A stretch of 64,000 nucleotides of DNA from Nocardioides sp. Root122 (GCF_001425025.1 NZ_LMDE01000001.1:836376-900375), one strand, 5' to 3'. Positions 1-9,077 are shown, numbered from the stretch's first letter. Notes: generated by a model from the letters alone, not told the origin. A program made the numbers and translations.

Positions 1-436
1 CCGAGCTCGGCACGCGGAGCACCATCCGAGCGTACGACGTCTCGCCGTCGTCGTCGGTCTCGGTGTCCTCCTCGGTGACCTCGCCACCTTGTGCGTCGAC
101 GATCCGCTGCACGTCCTGACGGGCCGCGCCGACGTCCTTGCTGGTCAGCGAGACGGTGCCCGAGGAGATGATCGCGCGCTCCGTCTCCGGGGAGGCTGGG
201 GCGTCGCCCGACGCGGACGAGAGGTCACGGCTGGTGGCACTGTCCTCGGCGCTCACACCTCCGGCGTCCGACCCACCCGAGCCGCCCGAGCCGTCCGACG
301 CGCTGGACTGGTCCGAGAACGCCCTGTCCGCACCACTGTCGCTGCTGCCGGACGAGCAGGCGGCCAGCACGGCCGTCATGGTGATCGCGGTGACGACGCC
401 GGCGGCGCGGGCGCGGGTGCTCCGGAGAGGGGTCAT
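1..436 (-). CDS. DUF4349-type lipoprotein (3' end outside window)
   Basis: This is the N-terminal 145 codons of a secreted lipoprotein, starting at the ATG at 436 and running off the window edge. Residues 1-26 form a signal peptide with lipobox LAAC, so the protein should be anchored to the outer face of the membrane. A Ser/Gly/Asp-rich linker follows. The last visible part (ISSGTVSLTSKDVGAARQDV, then a VLRVPS stretch) matches the start of DUF4349, a domain of unknown function found in bacterial lipoproteins. It lies 68 bp downstream of the NYN gene on the same strand and may share its transcript. The family call is recognition by eye and the C-terminus is not visible. Confidence 0.8.
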   Translation of the reverse strand, partial: MTPLRSTRARAAGVVTAITMTAVLAACSSGSSDSGADRAFSDQSSASDGSGGSGGSDAGGVSAEDSATSRDLSSASGDAPASPETERAIISSGTVSLTSKDVGAARQDVQRIVDAQGGEVTEEDTETDDDGETSYARMVLRVPSS

Positions 437-504
437 GGCTCTCCGACGCCGGTCGCACCGGAGGCGGTTCCGGCCGCGGCCGACCTGTGACCGAACCGTG
501 ATCG

Positions 505-1623
505 TCAGCCAGCGGGCGTCGTCTTCGCGGTCCTCCGCGAGACCGTCCTCTGCACGACCGGCCCGGTGCCGGGCTCCTTGGCGCCGGGACCCTTCTGCGC
601 GGCGGGCTGCTCGGCGGGCTTCTCGGGGGCCTTGTCGGCAGTCTTCCGGGTCGCCTGCGTGCGCTTCCTGGCGGGCTTCTCCGCAGTCTTGCCGGTTGTC
701 GTGGCGGCTGTCGTTTCGGCTGCCTTCTTGGCCGTCTTCGCGGCAGCCTTCTTCGCCGGCTTCTGTGCCGGCTTCTGTGCCGGCTTCTGTGCCGGCTGGT
801 CGGTGGCCTGCTCGGCCGGCTGCTCGGTGGGCTGCTCGGGCCGCTGCTTGGCGGGCTTGCTCCGCGCCTGCTGGCGAGGCGCCGACCCCTTCAGTCGCAC
901 CCGCATCGCGTTGCCGCTGCCCGAGGTCTCCAGGTAGGGCTGGGCGGTGACGAGGGTGCTCAGCCGGGCGCCGGGCCCGGCGAAGTTGCGGGCGTCGAAA
1001 GACGGGTGGGTGCGGATGAGCTGGTTGCCGAGCGCCGGCAGGTGGGCCCAGCCCTCGTCGTCGGAGACGGCGTTGAGCGCCCGCACCAGGGCGCTCTGCA
1101 GGTTGATCGTCACCGACGGCGTCTCGTCCGCGTCGTCACCGGCGTCGTCGGCCTCGTCGTCGGCGTCGTCGTCGTGCTTCTCCGCCACGACGGCGAGGTC
1201 GATGAACTTGTCGCAGGCGTTGCGCAGCGACTCCGGAGCCTTGTTCTCACCCAGCACGTAGACCGTCTTGCCCGACTCGCGCAGGCGGTGCGCGAGGCTG
1301 GTGAAGTCACTGTCGCTCGTGACCAGCGCGAACGCCTCCACGTTGCCGTCGTAGAGCAGGTCCATCGCGTCGATGACGAGTGCGAGGTCGGTGGAGTTCT
1401 TGCCGGTCGTGAAGGCGCTCTGGTGCATCGCGCGCAGGCCGAGGCTGTTGAGGATGCGCGCCCACCGGGTCAGGTGCGGGTTGGTCCAGTCGCCGTAGAC
1501 GCGCCGGATCGTCGGGTTGCCGTACTTGGCGACCTCGCTCAGCACCTCGTTGGCGTACGCCGCCCTGGTGTTGTCGGCATCGATCATCACCGCGATGCGG
1601 TCGGCACCCCCACTGGTCTCCAT
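505..1623 (-). CDS. NYN-domain (LabA/DUF88-type) putative RNase with LOTUS-like domain
   Basis: This 372-aa protein starts with a NYN/PIN-like domain (about residues 1-145). Acidic residues sit where the family keeps its metal site (AVMIDADNTR near the start, TDLALVIDAMDL, and ALVTSDSDF), which suggests a metal-dependent RNase. An OST-HTH/LOTUS-like RNA-binding module follows (about 175-250). The last 120 residues are a basic Lys/Ala/Pro tail with tandem AQKP units, likely a disordered nucleic-acid-binding tail. I chose the ATG at 1623 because a TAGGGT -10 box ends exactly 7 nt upstream, giving a leaderless mRNA. The open frame extends upstream to 1887, but that would run through the divergent hemG gene. 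The substrate is unknown. Confidence 0.88.
   Translation of the reverse strand: METSGGADRIAVMIDADNTRAAYANEVLSEVAKYGNPTIRRVYGDWTNPHLTRWARILNSLGLRAMHQSAFTTGKNSTDLALVIDAMDLLYDGNVEAFALVTSDSDFTSLAHRLRESGKTVYVLGENKAPESLRNACDKFIDLAVVAEKHDDDADDEADDAGDDADETPSVTINLQSALVRALNAVSDDEGWAHLPALGNQLIRTHPSFDARNFAGPGARLSTLVTAQPYLETSGSGNAMRVRLKGSAPRQQARSKPAKQRPEQPTEQPAEQATDQPAQKPAQKPAQKPAKKAAAKTAKKAAETTAATTTGKTAEKPARKRTQATRKTADKAPEKPAEQPAAQKGPGAKEPGTGPVVQRTVSRRTAKTTPAG
755..790. repeat. Three tandem 12-bp repeats inside the NYN gene
   Basis: GCCGGCTTCTGT is repeated three times without interruption and encodes the repeated AQKP units of the basic tail. The copy number is likely to vary between strains by slippage in multiples of four residues. 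Confidence 0.85.
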
Positions 1624-1627
1624 GCTG

Positions 1628-1643
1628 CTCACCCTAGGGTGAG
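1628..1643. promoter_or_regulatory. Perfect 16-bp palindrome acting as two overlapping divergent -10 boxes
   Basis: CTCACCCTAGGGTGAG reads identically on both strands. On + it supplies TAGGGT at 1635-1640, followed by 7 nt and GTG at 1648. On - it supplies TAGGGT at 1636-1631, followed by 7 nt and ATG at 1623. Both fit the actinobacterial leaderless arrangement, in which the TANNNT box ends about 7 nt before a transcription start that is also the start codon. Confidence 0.75.
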
Positions 1644-1647
1644 GGTC

Positions 1648-3003
1648 GTGGCGCAGGACAGGGACGTGGTGGTCGTCGGTGGTGGCGTCGCGGGCCTGGT
1701 GGCCGGCCTGGACCTCGCAGCGGCGGGTCGCGACGTGCTCCTGCTGGAGGGCTCGCCCCAGGTCGGCGGCAAGCTCCGCAGCCACGAGGTCGCCGGCCTG
1801 ACCGTCGACGTCGGCGCGGAGGCCATGCTCGCCCGCAGGCCCGAGGGCGTGGGGCTGGCCGCCGAGATCGGCGCCGAGGTCGTGCACCCCACGTCGGCCA
1901 CCTCCGGCGTCTGGTCGCGCGGCGCGCTGCGCACGATGCCGCGGTCACTGATGGGCGTCCCGTTCGACGTCGACCAGCTCGCGGCCAGCGGCGTGCTGAG
2001 TCCCGAGGGCCTCGCCCGCGCGCTGCACGAGCAGGACTCGGTCGTCGGCGACGACGTCTCCGTCGGCGACCTCGTGGCGGCCCGCCTCGGCGACGAGATC
2101 GTCGACCGGCTCGTGGAGCCCCTGCTCGGTGGCGTGTACGCCGGTCACGCACGGCAGCTCTCCGCCGCAGCAGCGGTGCCGCAGCTGCTCGCGATGGCGC
2201 GTCGCGGCAGCCTGCTCGAGCAGGCCGCCGCCCTACCTGCGTCCTCGACCCCCGTCTTCGCCGCCCTGCCCGGCGGCATGGGCCGCTTCCCCGGCCTGAT
2301 CGCCGCGGCCGGCGGCTTCGAGGTGCGGACCTCGGCGACCGTCCGCGCGCTGCGGCGTACGCCGTCGGGCTGGGCCGTCACGGTCGGTCCCACCACCCGC
2401 CCGGAGACCATCGAGGCGGGCGCCGTCGTCGTGGCGACGCCGGCCGCACCCACGGCGCGGCTCCTGCGCGAGGTCGCGCCGCGGGCGGCTGCGGAGCTGG
2501 CCGGCATCGAGACCGCGAGCGTCGCGGTGGTCACCCTGGCCTTCCGGGCGCAGGACGTGCCCGACGCGCTCTTCGACCGGTCCGGCTTCCTCGTCCCGCC
2601 CGTCGAGCAGCGCACCATCAAGGCGTCCACGTTCTCCTTCGCCAAGTGGGGCTGGGTGCGCGACCTCGACCCCGACGTCGTCGTGCTGCGCACCTCGCTC
2701 GGGCGCCACGGCGAGGTGTCGACGCTGCAGGCCGACGACGAGGGGCTGGTACGGGTGTCGCTGGCCGACCTCGCGGGCATGGCCGGCATCACCGCGACGC
2801 CGGTCGACGCCCACGTCCAGCGCTGGGGTGGCGCGCTGCCGCAGTACGCCGTGGGCCACGTCGAGCGGGTCGCGGGGATCCGCGCCGGCCTCGAGCACCT
2901 GCCGGGACTGGCGGTCTGCGGGGCGGCCTACGACGGGGTGGGCATCCCCGCGGTGATCGGGTCGGCCCGCCGCGCTGTGGCCTCGGTCACCCGGGCAGAA
3001 TGA
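1648..3003 (+). CDS. hemG: Coproporphyrinogen III / protoporphyrinogen oxidase, FAD-dependent
   Basis: This 451-aa flavoprotein oxidises the porphyrinogen ring in haem synthesis. In Actinobacteria the HemY/CgoX-type enzyme acts on coproporphyrinogen III. The N-terminus has the Rossmann motif [14 protein letters not shown], then [15 protein letters not shown], which binds the FAD ribose. The C-terminus ends with the second FAD motif ([20 protein letters not shown]). hemQ follows after 4 bp, which fits the coproporphyrin branch. I chose the GTG at 1648 because TAGGGT ends 7 nt upstream; the open frame runs back to 1006, but that overlaps the NYN gene. GTG at 1639 is an alternative start. The gene is also named hemY or cgoX. 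Confidence 0.93.
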   Translation: MAQDRDVVVVGGGVAGLVAGLDLAAAGRDVLLLEGSPQVGGKLRSHEVAGLTVDVGAEAMLARRPEGVGLAAEIGAEVVHPTSATSGVWSRGALRTMPRSLMGVPFDVDQLAASGVLSPEGLARALHEQDSVVGDDVSVGDLVAARLGDEIVDRLVEPLLGGVYAGHARQLSAAAAVPQLLAMARRGSLLEQAAALPASSTPVFAALPGGMGRFPGLIAAAGGFEVRTSATVRALRRTPSGWAVTVGPTTRPETIEAGAVVVATPAAPTARLLREVAPRAAAELAGIETASVAVVTLAFRAQDVPDALFDRSGFLVPPVEQRTIKASTFSFAKWGWVRDLDPDVVVLRTSLGRHGEVSTLQADDEGLVRVSLADLAGMAGITATPVDAHVQRWGGALPQYAVGHVERVAGIRAGLEHLPGLAVCGAAYDGVGIPAVIGSARRAVASVTRAE

Positions 3004-3007
3004 GGGC

Positions 3008-3721
3008 ATGAGCACGGACTCCTCGAAGACCAACGCCGCTCGCACCAAGGAGCTCAACGACAGCATCCGCTACACGATGTGGTCGGTGTTCAAGCTCCGC
3101 GACGTCCTCGGTGACGCCGACCGGGAGGCCGAGGCGACCGACGTCGAGGCGCTGTTCGAGGTGCTGGCCGAGGAGGACGTCAAGGTCCGCGGCCTCTACG
3201 ACGTCAGCGGCCTGCGTGCCGACGCCGACCTGATGGTGTGGTGGCACGCCGAGGACTCCCAGCAGCTCCAGGCGGCCTACAACGCCTTCCGACGCACCGC
3301 CTTCGGCCGCCGCCTCGAGCCGGTCTGGTCGCAGATGGCGCTGCACCGGCCCGCGGAGTTCAACAAGTCCCACATCCCGGCCTTCCTCGCCGACGAGGAG
3401 CCCCGCGCGCACGTGTGCGTCTACCCGTTCGTGCGGTCCTACGAGTGGTACCTCCTCGAGGACTCCGAGCGTCGCCGGATGCTCGCCGAGCACGGCCAGC
3501 AGGCCCGCGGCTACGCCGACGTGCGCGCCAACACCGTCGCCTCGTTCGCCCTGGGCGACTACGAGTGGATGCTCGCCTTCGAGGCCGACGAGCTGCACCG
3601 CATCGTCGACCTGATGCGCGACCTGCGGGCCTCCGACGCCCGTCGCCACGTGCGCGAGGAGGTGCCGTTCTACACCGGCGCCCGGGTCACCCCGGCCGAG
3701 CTCCTCGCCCGCCTGCCCTGA
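3008..3721 (+). CDS. hemQ: Coproheme decarboxylase (ChdC/HemQ)
   Basis: This 237-aa protein of the chlorite-dismutase-like family performs the last step of the coproporphyrin pathway, converting iron-coproporphyrin to haem b by two oxidative decarboxylations. Family signatures are [14 protein letters not shown] near the N-terminus, the [12 protein letters not shown] strand that carries the conserved tyrosine region, and the C-terminal [17 protein letters not shown]. The length is normal. It lies 4 bp downstream of hemG in an evident two-gene operon, and the pairing identifies the haem route used by this organism. Confidence 0.95.
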   Translation: MSTDSSKTNAARTKELNDSIRYTMWSVFKLRDVLGDADREAEATDVEALFEVLAEEDVKVRGLYDVSGLRADADLMVWWHAEDSQQLQAAYNAFRRTAFGRRLEPVWSQMALHRPAEFNKSHIPAFLADEEPRAHVCVYPFVRSYEWYLLEDSERRRMLAEHGQQARGYADVRANTVASFALGDYEWMLAFEADELHRIVDLMRDLRASDARRHVREEVPFYTGARVTPAELLARLP

Positions 3722-3768
3722 CGCCTCCGCGCGCGGAACCGCCGACGGCCCGGTAACGTCCCAGAGGC

Positions 3769-4632
3769 ATGAGGACACCTCTGCTGACGCTCGCCCTCGC
3801 CGCCACCGCGCTCTCGCTCGCCGCCTGCTCGACCGAGGGGGAGATGCGCGCCGTCGACCCCGCCGCGGGCGGCGCGCCGTCGTCGGCCACCAGCTCGTCC
3901 CCCGAGCCGGCCGGCGAGGCGCCAGTGCCCGTGCCCGACGGCCCGGTGCGCACCACCGGCCTGGTGACGGTCCTCGACCCGGGCACCGGTCCCGAGCTGT
4001 GCCTGGGCGCCGTCGCCGAGTCCTACCCGCCCCAGTGCGGCGGCCCGGCGGTCGAGGGCTTCGAGTGGGGCGACGTCGGTGTCGAGAAGGCCGCGGGCGT
4101 CACGTGGGGCTCCTACGCCGTCACCGGCACCTTCGACGGCACGACCTTCACCGCGACCGACGCGATCCCCGCGGCGCTCTACGACACGATGGCCGAGCCG
4201 CAGGCCGGGGGACTGGACCCGGCCTGCGACGACGCGACCACGACCGACCCCGACAAGGCGACGCCCGAGGACATGGACGCCACCCTGACCGCCGCCTCCG
4301 CCCTGCCGACGTACGCCGCCGCGTGGCTGAGCGACGGCACGATCAGCGTCGCCGTGACGGGTGACGCCGAGGCCGCCGAGGCGCAGCTGCGCACGACGTG
4401 GGGCGGGCCGCTCTGCGTGACCACCGTCGAGCGCACCGACGCCGACCTCAACACGATCAACCAGGAGCTCCAGGCCGCGCTGGGCGACCGGCTGCTCACC
4501 AGCGGGTCGACCGCCCCGGACTCCCTCGACGCCCAGGTGGTCTTCGACGACGGGTCGATCCAGGACTGGGCCGACGCGACCTACGGTGCCGGGCTGGTGC
4601 GCATCACCTCGGCGCTGGTGCCCGCCTCCTGA
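3769..4632 (+). CDS. Secreted lipoprotein of unknown function
   Basis: This 287-aa protein has a signal peptide and lipobox (LSLAACSTE, Cys about residue 20), then a Pro/Ser/Ala linker to about residue 65. A compact domain follows with Cys residues near 83, 92, 152 and 219 that could form disulfides. I do not recognise the domain. A -10-like TAACGT lies at 3754-3759, 9 nt before the ATG, so it may have its own start besides read-through from hemQ, whose stop is 47 bp upstream. It converges with the flavin oxidase gene across a strong inverted repeat. Confidence 0.85.
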   Translation: MRTPLLTLALAATALSLAACSTEGEMRAVDPAAGGAPSSATSSSPEPAGEAPVPVPDGPVRTTGLVTVLDPGTGPELCLGAVAESYPPQCGGPAVEGFEWGDVGVEKAAGVTWGSYAVTGTFDGTTFTATDAIPAALYDTMAEPQAGGLDPACDDATTTDPDKATPEDMDATLTAASALPTYAAAWLSDGTISVAVTGDAEAAEAQLRTTWGGPLCVTTVERTDADLNTINQELQAALGDRLLTSGSTAPDSLDAQVVFDDGSIQDWADATYGAGLVRITSALVPAS

Positions 4633-4648
4633 GCGTCGCCCGCCGAGG

Positions 4649-4714
4649 GGGTAGGTAGGGACGAACTGGTAGGTGAACCGTACGGATCGCCCACCAGGAC
4701 GTCCCTACCTACCC
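4649..4714. terminator. 15-bp perfect inverted repeat between convergent genes
   Basis: GGGTAGGTAGGGACG at 4649-4663 is the exact reverse complement of 4700-4714. The stem can continue after two mismatches with CTGGT/ACCAG. It lies between the stops of the lipoprotein gene (+) and the flavin oxidase gene (-), as expected for a bidirectional terminator. There is no U-tract, which is usual in this group. Confidence 0.7.
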
Positions 4715-4739
4715 GGGCATCGCTACCCGGGCGGCGACG

Positions 4740-6125
4740 TCAGATGACGTGGCCCGCCCGCATGCGGCCGCCGGGGTCCACCTGGGCGCGCAGTGCCCGC
4801 AACCGCTCCCAGTCGGCGTCGGCGTAGCAGCGCCGGGCGCTGTCGGAGTGCTCGGCGAAGGTCGGCAGCTCCCGAGCCGCGGACCACGGCTCCACCGCGG
4901 CCACCACGCGGGCGGCGTCCGCCTTCACCGCGGCGACGGCCTCCGGGACCGGCGCGATGCCGACGAAGAAGGCCGCGAACGCGGCGTCGGTCGCCCCGAT
5001 GGCGCCGGCGTCGGTCGTACGCCGTGAGAGCGCGCCCCCGAGCTGGCGGAGCTCCGCGGCCAGGAGCGACGTGCTGGTCCCCGGGCCGACCTGGGCCAGG
5101 AAGGCCTCGACCGCCTCCTCCGGCAGCTCGGCCAGCAGGGTGTGGTCGGCGGCGGACGGGGCGGCACCCTCCGGGTCCATGTGGATCCGGGTGACGGCCG
5201 TGACCGGCACCCGGCCGAAGGTGTCCATCTCCGGGTCGAGCGCGCGGAGCGGGGCGAGGAGCTCCTCGGCCGTCGCGTCGTCGGCGAGGACCGCACCGTC
5301 GATGACGACCAGCTGGCGGCCGCTCAGGAAGGGCGGGAGCTCCGGCAGCGGCGGGAAGGACAGCACGCGGAACGACGTGGTGACCTCCTCGGGCGCGTCC
5401 TGGGTCCACGCTGCCCAGGCGCGCAGCACCTCGGGTGCCGCCTCGCGGTCCCACAGCAGCATGCCGGCGTAGGCGTCGGCGTACGGCAGGAGGCGGATCT
5501 CGAGCGCGGTCACCACGCCGAAGTTGCCGCCGCCACCGCGCAGCGCCCAGAACAGGTCGGCGTGGTGGTCGGCGTCGGCGCGCAGCAGCTCCCCGTTGGG
5601 CGTCACCAGCTCGACGGCCACGACGCTGTTGGCAGCGAAGCCGTGCTTGCGGGCGTACCAGCCGATGCCGCCGCCCAGGCAGTAGCCGGCGACGGCGACG
5701 TCGGGCGAGCTGCCGTGAAGTGCGGTCAGGCCGTGCGAGGCGGCGGCCTCGACGACGTCCTGCCACAGGGTGCCGCCCTCGACACGGGCCGTGCGTGCGG
5801 CGGGGTCGACGGTGACGCCGGTCAGTCCGGACATCCGGACCACGACGACGTCGGCGAGGTCGTCCGTGGTGAGCAGCGCGGCGCCGTGGCCGGTGCTCAT
5901 CGGGGCGACGCGCAGACCGGCGTCGAGCGCGGCGTGCATGACGTCGGCGACGTCGGAGGCGTCCCGCGGGACGGCCACGGCGGCCGGGCGGAGCTCGGCG
6001 GCGACGTTCCACGGCGTGCGCGCGGCGTCGTACCCGGGGTCGCCGGGGAGATGGATGGCGCCGCCGCACAGGCCTCGGAGGCTGGTGGCGCGGCCGGTGG
6101 CGGTGCTCAGGTCGATGCTGTTCAT
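4740..6125 (-). CDS. FAD-binding oxidoreductase of the BBE-like (berberine bridge enzyme) family
   Basis: This 461-aa flavoprotein has a PCMH/VAO-type FAD-binding domain (about residues 35-205) and a C-terminal berberine-bridge-like segment (HSDSARRCYADADWERLRAL). FAD contacts are visible in MSTGHGAAL, GYCLGGGIGWYARKHG and GGGGNFGVVTALE. A His that could take the 8-alpha bond is in MSTGHG. The Cys often used for bicovalent FAD may be that of GYCLGGG, but this is uncertain. Such enzymes oxidise alcohols, sugars or secondary metabolites, and the substrate cannot be told. I chose the ATG at 6125 because a GAAGAAGGA ribosome site lies just upstream. It is divergent from the LuxR regulator, which may control it. 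Confidence 0.88.
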   Translation of the reverse strand: MNSIDLSTATGRATSLRGLCGGAIHLPGDPGYDAARTPWNVAAELRPAAVAVPRDASDVADVMHAALDAGLRVAPMSTGHGAALLTTDDLADVVVVRMSGLTGVTVDPAARTARVEGGTLWQDVVEAAASHGLTALHGSSPDVAVAGYCLGGGIGWYARKHGFAANSVVAVELVTPNGELLRADADHHADLFWALRGGGGNFGVVTALEIRLLPYADAYAGMLLWDREAAPEVLRAWAAWTQDAPEEVTTSFRVLSFPPLPELPPFLSGRQLVVIDGAVLADDATAEELLAPLRALDPEMDTFGRVPVTAVTRIHMDPEGAAPSAADHTLLAELPEEAVEAFLAQVGPGTSTSLLAAELRQLGGALSRRTTDAGAIGATDAAFAAFFVGIAPVPEAVAAVKADAARVVAAVEPWSAARELPTFAEHSDSARRCYADADWERLRALRAQVDPGGRMRAGHVI

Positions 6126-6293
6126 CTGGTCCTTCTTCGATCGGGTGGTGCTGACCCGACGATCGTGGGACCGCGCGCCACCGCCGTGCGATCCCAGTCG
6201 GCAGGGGACTTCGCGACCCACTGATCTGGACCAGTGGACTTCCCAGAGTTATGGGAGTGCGCTCGAGCGGGGTCGTCCCCGACACTCGTGTGC

Positions 6294-7466
6294 ATGCCTG
6301 CCACTGCTGTGCTCGCCGAGCGCGTACGCCGCGACGTCGACGTGCTCTCGCGTGCCGGGCTGGACCTCGAGACGTTCCTCGCCGAGGCCGTCGACTCCGT
6401 CGGCCGGGCGGTGCCGGCGGTGGGGGTGTGCCTGGGCACGCACGACCCGGCCACCTTCCTCCTCACCAGCGCCCGCAAGTACGGCGCGCTCGCGGAGACC
6501 AACACCTACGACCACGAGTTCGGACTGATCGAGTACGGGACCGTGGAGCCCACCGCGTTCGGCGAGCTGGCCCGCGCCGCGGTCCCGGCAGCGGGCGTGC
6601 ACGCGCTCACCGGCGGGGACGTGGAGCGCTCCGGACGGATGAGCCGCTTCATGAAGCCCAACTTCGGCTTCGCCGACGAGCTCCGCCTGGTCTTCCGCGA
6701 GGCGGGTGCGGCGTGGGGTGCGATGGCGCTGTTCCGCGGGCCCGACGACGTGCCCTTCGGCACGGCCGAGATCGAGTTCATGGCCTCGCTCACCGAGGTG
6801 TTCGCGCGTGGCGTGCGCACCGGCATGCTCTGCCGGCTCTCCTCGAGCGAGGTCGTCCCGGTGGCGGGCGGGCCGGCCGTGCTGATCGTGGGCGCCGACG
6901 ACACCGTGCGCCAGATGAGCCTGGGTGCCGAGGCGCGCCTGGCGGAGCTGGGGTCCGGCGACGTCTACGGCGATCCTGCCGGGATGGTGTCGGCCCTGGT
7001 CGGCGCCGCCCGACGGCTGGCGCGCGGCGAGACCTCGGTCCCGCCGCGCTCGCGGATCCGCACCGCCGGCGGCACCTGGCTGGTGCTGCACGCCGCTCCG
7101 TTGTCAGGCGCCGGCGGTGACGTGGTGGTCACCATCGAGGAGGCGCGGCCGCCGGAGATCGTGCCGCTGGTCGTCGCAGCCTTCGACCTGACCCCGCGCG
7201 AGCGCGACGTGACCCAGCTGGTGCTGCAGGGGCTCGACACCAAGGAGATCGCGGCGACCCTGCACGTCTCGCCGTGGACCGTGCAGGACCACCTCAAGAC
7301 AGTGTTCCTCAAGGCCGACGTGCGCAGCCGCCGCGAGCTGATCTCCCGGGTCTACTTCGAGCAGTACGTCCCGCGCATGGGCGACGAGCTGAGCCCATCG
7401 GGCTGGTTCACCCCGGGTGTTCCGGGGGTCCGGGAGCCGCGGGCGGAGGTCAGCTCTTCTCGTTGA
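6294..7466 (+). CDS. LuxR-family transcriptional regulator with GAF-like N-terminus
   Basis: This 390-aa regulator has an N-terminal sensory region (about residues 1-180, GAF-like) and a PAS-like middle. The C-terminal LuxR helix-turn-helix spans about residues 300-365 ([25 protein letters not shown], then [19 protein letters not shown]). No receiver domain is present, so it probably binds a ligand or partner directly. It is divergent from the flavin oxidase gene with 168 bp between them, which suggests it regulates that gene and itself. The ATG at 6294 leaves room for control sites; an in-frame GTG at 6234 is also possible. Its last 17 bp overlap the end of convergent msrB. Confidence 0.88.
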   Translation: MPATAVLAERVRRDVDVLSRAGLDLETFLAEAVDSVGRAVPAVGVCLGTHDPATFLLTSARKYGALAETNTYDHEFGLIEYGTVEPTAFGELARAAVPAAGVHALTGGDVERSGRMSRFMKPNFGFADELRLVFREAGAAWGAMALFRGPDDVPFGTAEIEFMASLTEVFARGVRTGMLCRLSSSEVVPVAGGPAVLIVGADDTVRQMSLGAEARLAELGSGDVYGDPAGMVSALVGAARRLARGETSVPPRSRIRTAGGTWLVLHAAPLSGAGGDVVVTIEEARPPEIVPLVVAAFDLTPRERDVTQLVLQGLDTKEIAATLHVSPWTVQDHLKTVFLKADVRSRRELISRVYFEQYVPRMGDELSPSGWFTPGVPGVREPRAEVSSSR

Positions 7467-7848
7467 GCGTGATGCTGACCGAGTTGATGCAGTAGCGGTC
7501 GCCGGTGGGCGTGCCGAAGCCGTCGGGGAACACGTGCCCGAGGTGCGAGCCGCACGTCGCGCAGCGCACCTCCACGCGCTTCATCCCGTGCGAGGTGTCC
7601 TCGATGTACTCCACGGTGTCGGTCACCGGCTGGTAGAAGCTGGGCCAGCCGCAGCCGGAGTGGAACTTGGTGTCGCTGGTGAACAGCTCCGAGCCGCAGG
7701 CCTTGCAGGAGTAGGTGCCCTCGGTGTCGGTGTCGGTGTACTCGCCGGTGAAGGCCCGCTCCGTTCCCGCCTGCCGCAGCACGGCGTACTCCTCGGGGGT
7801 CAGCTCCTTGCGCCACTGCTCGTCGGTCTTCTGAACGTCATAGGCCAT
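7450..7848 (-). CDS. msrB: Peptide-methionine (R)-S-oxide reductase
   Basis: This 132-aa enzyme reduces the R form of methionine sulfoxide in oxidised proteins, a cytosolic repair role. The zinc site is complete (Cys48, Cys51, Cys96, Cys99), and the catalytic Cys120 is in the RYCINS motif. SGCGWPSFY and [10 protein letters not shown] are family hallmarks. The length is normal. TAAACT ends 7 nt before the ATG, so the mRNA is probably leaderless. It is divergent from the polymerase gene, and its 3' end overlaps the LuxR gene by 17 bp. Confidence 0.97.
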   Translation of the reverse strand: MAYDVQKTDEQWRKELTPEEYAVLRQAGTERAFTGEYTDTDTEGTYSCKACGSELFTSDTKFHSGCGWPSFYQPVTDTVEYIEDTSHGMKRVEVRCATCGSHLGHVFPDGFGTPTGDRYCINSVSITLNEKS

Positions 7849-7855
7849 ACCTCTG

Positions 7856-7861
7856 AGTTTA
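7856..7861 (-). promoter_or_regulatory. -10 box TAAACT for leaderless msrB
   Basis: On the minus strand TAAACT is followed by seven bases and the msrB ATG. The divergent gene 7902-8984 has the same arrangement on the other strand only 28 bp away. Confidence 0.65.
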
Positions 7862-7888
7862 CGGACGCGTTCCAGTGAGGCGTCCCGC

Positions 7889-7894
7889 TAGGGT
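7889..7894 (+). promoter_or_regulatory. -10 box TAGGGT for the leaderless LigD-polymerase gene
   Basis: TAGGGT is followed by exactly seven bases and ATG at 7902, which places the predicted transcription start on the start codon. Confidence 0.65.
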
Positions 7895-7901
7895 CGCGGG
7901 T

Positions 7902-8984
7902 ATGGCGAAGGCGTCGGAGGCGTACGTCCGGGCGGGGGAGCGCGAGGTCAGGATCTCGTCCCCCGAGCGGGTCATCTACGAGGCGACGGAGGCGACGCCG
8001 GAGGTCACCAAGCTGATGGTGGCGGAGTACTTCGCCAGCGTCGAGGACGGCCTCATGCGGGCCCTGCGCGATCGCCCGACCGCGCTCGAGCGCTGGACCT
8101 CCGGCGTCCGCGAGGGGATGAAGCTCGCGACCGGGCCGCAGGACCGCAACGCCGACGCGTTCTACCAGAAGCGCGTCCCCAAGGGGGCTCCCGACTACCT
8201 CGAGATTGCGACGATCACCTTCCCGTCCGGTCGCACCGCCGACGAGATCTGCCCGACCGAGATCGCCGTGCCGGTCTGGTGCGCGCACATGGGCACGCTG
8301 ACCTTCCACCCGTGGCCTGTGCGACGTGCCGATGTCGACCATCCCGACGAGCTGCGGATCGACCTCGACCCCCAGCCGGGCACGACCTTCACCGACGCCG
8401 TGCGGGTCGCCGGCGTCGCCCGCGAGCTGCTCGAGGAGATGGGACTGATCCCCTTCGTGAAGACCTCGGGCAACCGCGGCATCCACATCTACGTCCGGAT
8501 CCGTCCCGAGTGGGACTTCGCGGCCGTGCGGCACGCGGCGATCGCGATCGGCCGTGAGCTCGAGAAGCGCGACGACGGCGTGACCACCGCGTGGTGGAAG
8601 GAGGAGCGCGGCGAGCGGATCTTCGTCGACTTCAACCAGAACACCCGTGACCGCACCATCGCGTCGGCGTACTCCCTGCGGCCCATCGCGGGTGCCCCGG
8701 TGTCGACGCCGGTGACGTGGGACGAGCTCGCGACGCTCTCGTCACCCTTGGCGTTCAACCTCTTCACGGTGCCGGAGCGGCTGGCCGCCGACGGCGACCC
8801 GTGGGCCGCGATCGACGACGTCCACTGCGGCCTCGAAGTCCCGCTCGCGCTCTGGGACGAGCACCCGGTCGAGCTCAACTTCCCGCCGGACCACCCGAAG
8901 ATGCCCGGTGAGCCGCCCCGCGTCCAGCCGTCGAAGAAGGTCGAGTCGCACTGGGACGCCGAGGGCAACCGCATCCCCGACTGA
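7902..8984 (+). CDS. LigD-type polymerase/primase domain protein (stand-alone)
   Basis: This 360-aa protein is a single archaeo-eukaryotic primase-like polymerase domain as in LigD, which adds nucleotides during non-homologous end joining. The metal-binding pair is Asp154 and Asp156 (LRIDLDPQPGT), and a third Asp lies in IFVDFNQN. KTSGNRGIHIYV and the FYQKRVPKGAPDY region are typical. There is no nuclease or ligase domain, so this is a split version. An ATP-dependent ligase is encoded 5 kb away (13939-15060), but no Ku gene is in the window. The ATG at 7902 is set by a TAGGGT box 7 nt upstream. Confidence 0.92.
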   Translation: MAKASEAYVRAGEREVRISSPERVIYEATEATPEVTKLMVAEYFASVEDGLMRALRDRPTALERWTSGVREGMKLATGPQDRNADAFYQKRVPKGAPDYLEIATITFPSGRTADEICPTEIAVPVWCAHMGTLTFHPWPVRRADVDHPDELRIDLDPQPGTTFTDAVRVAGVARELLEEMGLIPFVKTSGNRGIHIYVRIRPEWDFAAVRHAAIAIGRELEKRDDGVTTAWWKEERGERIFVDFNQNTRDRTIASAYSLRPIAGAPVSTPVTWDELATLSSPLAFNLFTVPERLAADGDPWAAIDDVHCGLEVPLALWDEHPVELNFPPDHPKMPGEPPRVQPSKKVESHWDAEGNRIPD

Positions 8985-9009
8985 GACCCCGCCGCGTTCC
9001 TCACCGTCG

Positions 9010-9051
9010 CTGGTTGAGGAGGGCGGGCAGCGCCCGTCACGAAACCCCTCA
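9010..9051. repeat. REP-like palindromic repeat, copy A
   Basis: It starts CTGGTTGAGGAGG and ends CGTCACGAAACCCCTCA, with an inner GGGCG/CGCCC stem. It belongs to the same family as the copies at 9078-9117 (inverted) and 63745-63784. Confidence 0.8.
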
Positions 9052-9077
9052 GCCTCGGGCGTGCGAATCGGGTGACC

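Noticed and set aside
1006..1647. N-terminal extension of hemG in the same frame
   Set aside because: It has no similarity to porphyrinogen oxidases, overlaps the NYN gene, and lies upstream of the -10 box that fits a start at 1648.
6220..6235. Imperfect palindrome ACTGATCTGGACCAGT between the flavin oxidase and LuxR genes as an operator
   Set aside because: Six of its 16 positions break the symmetry, so it is too weak to list as a feature, although the location is suitable.
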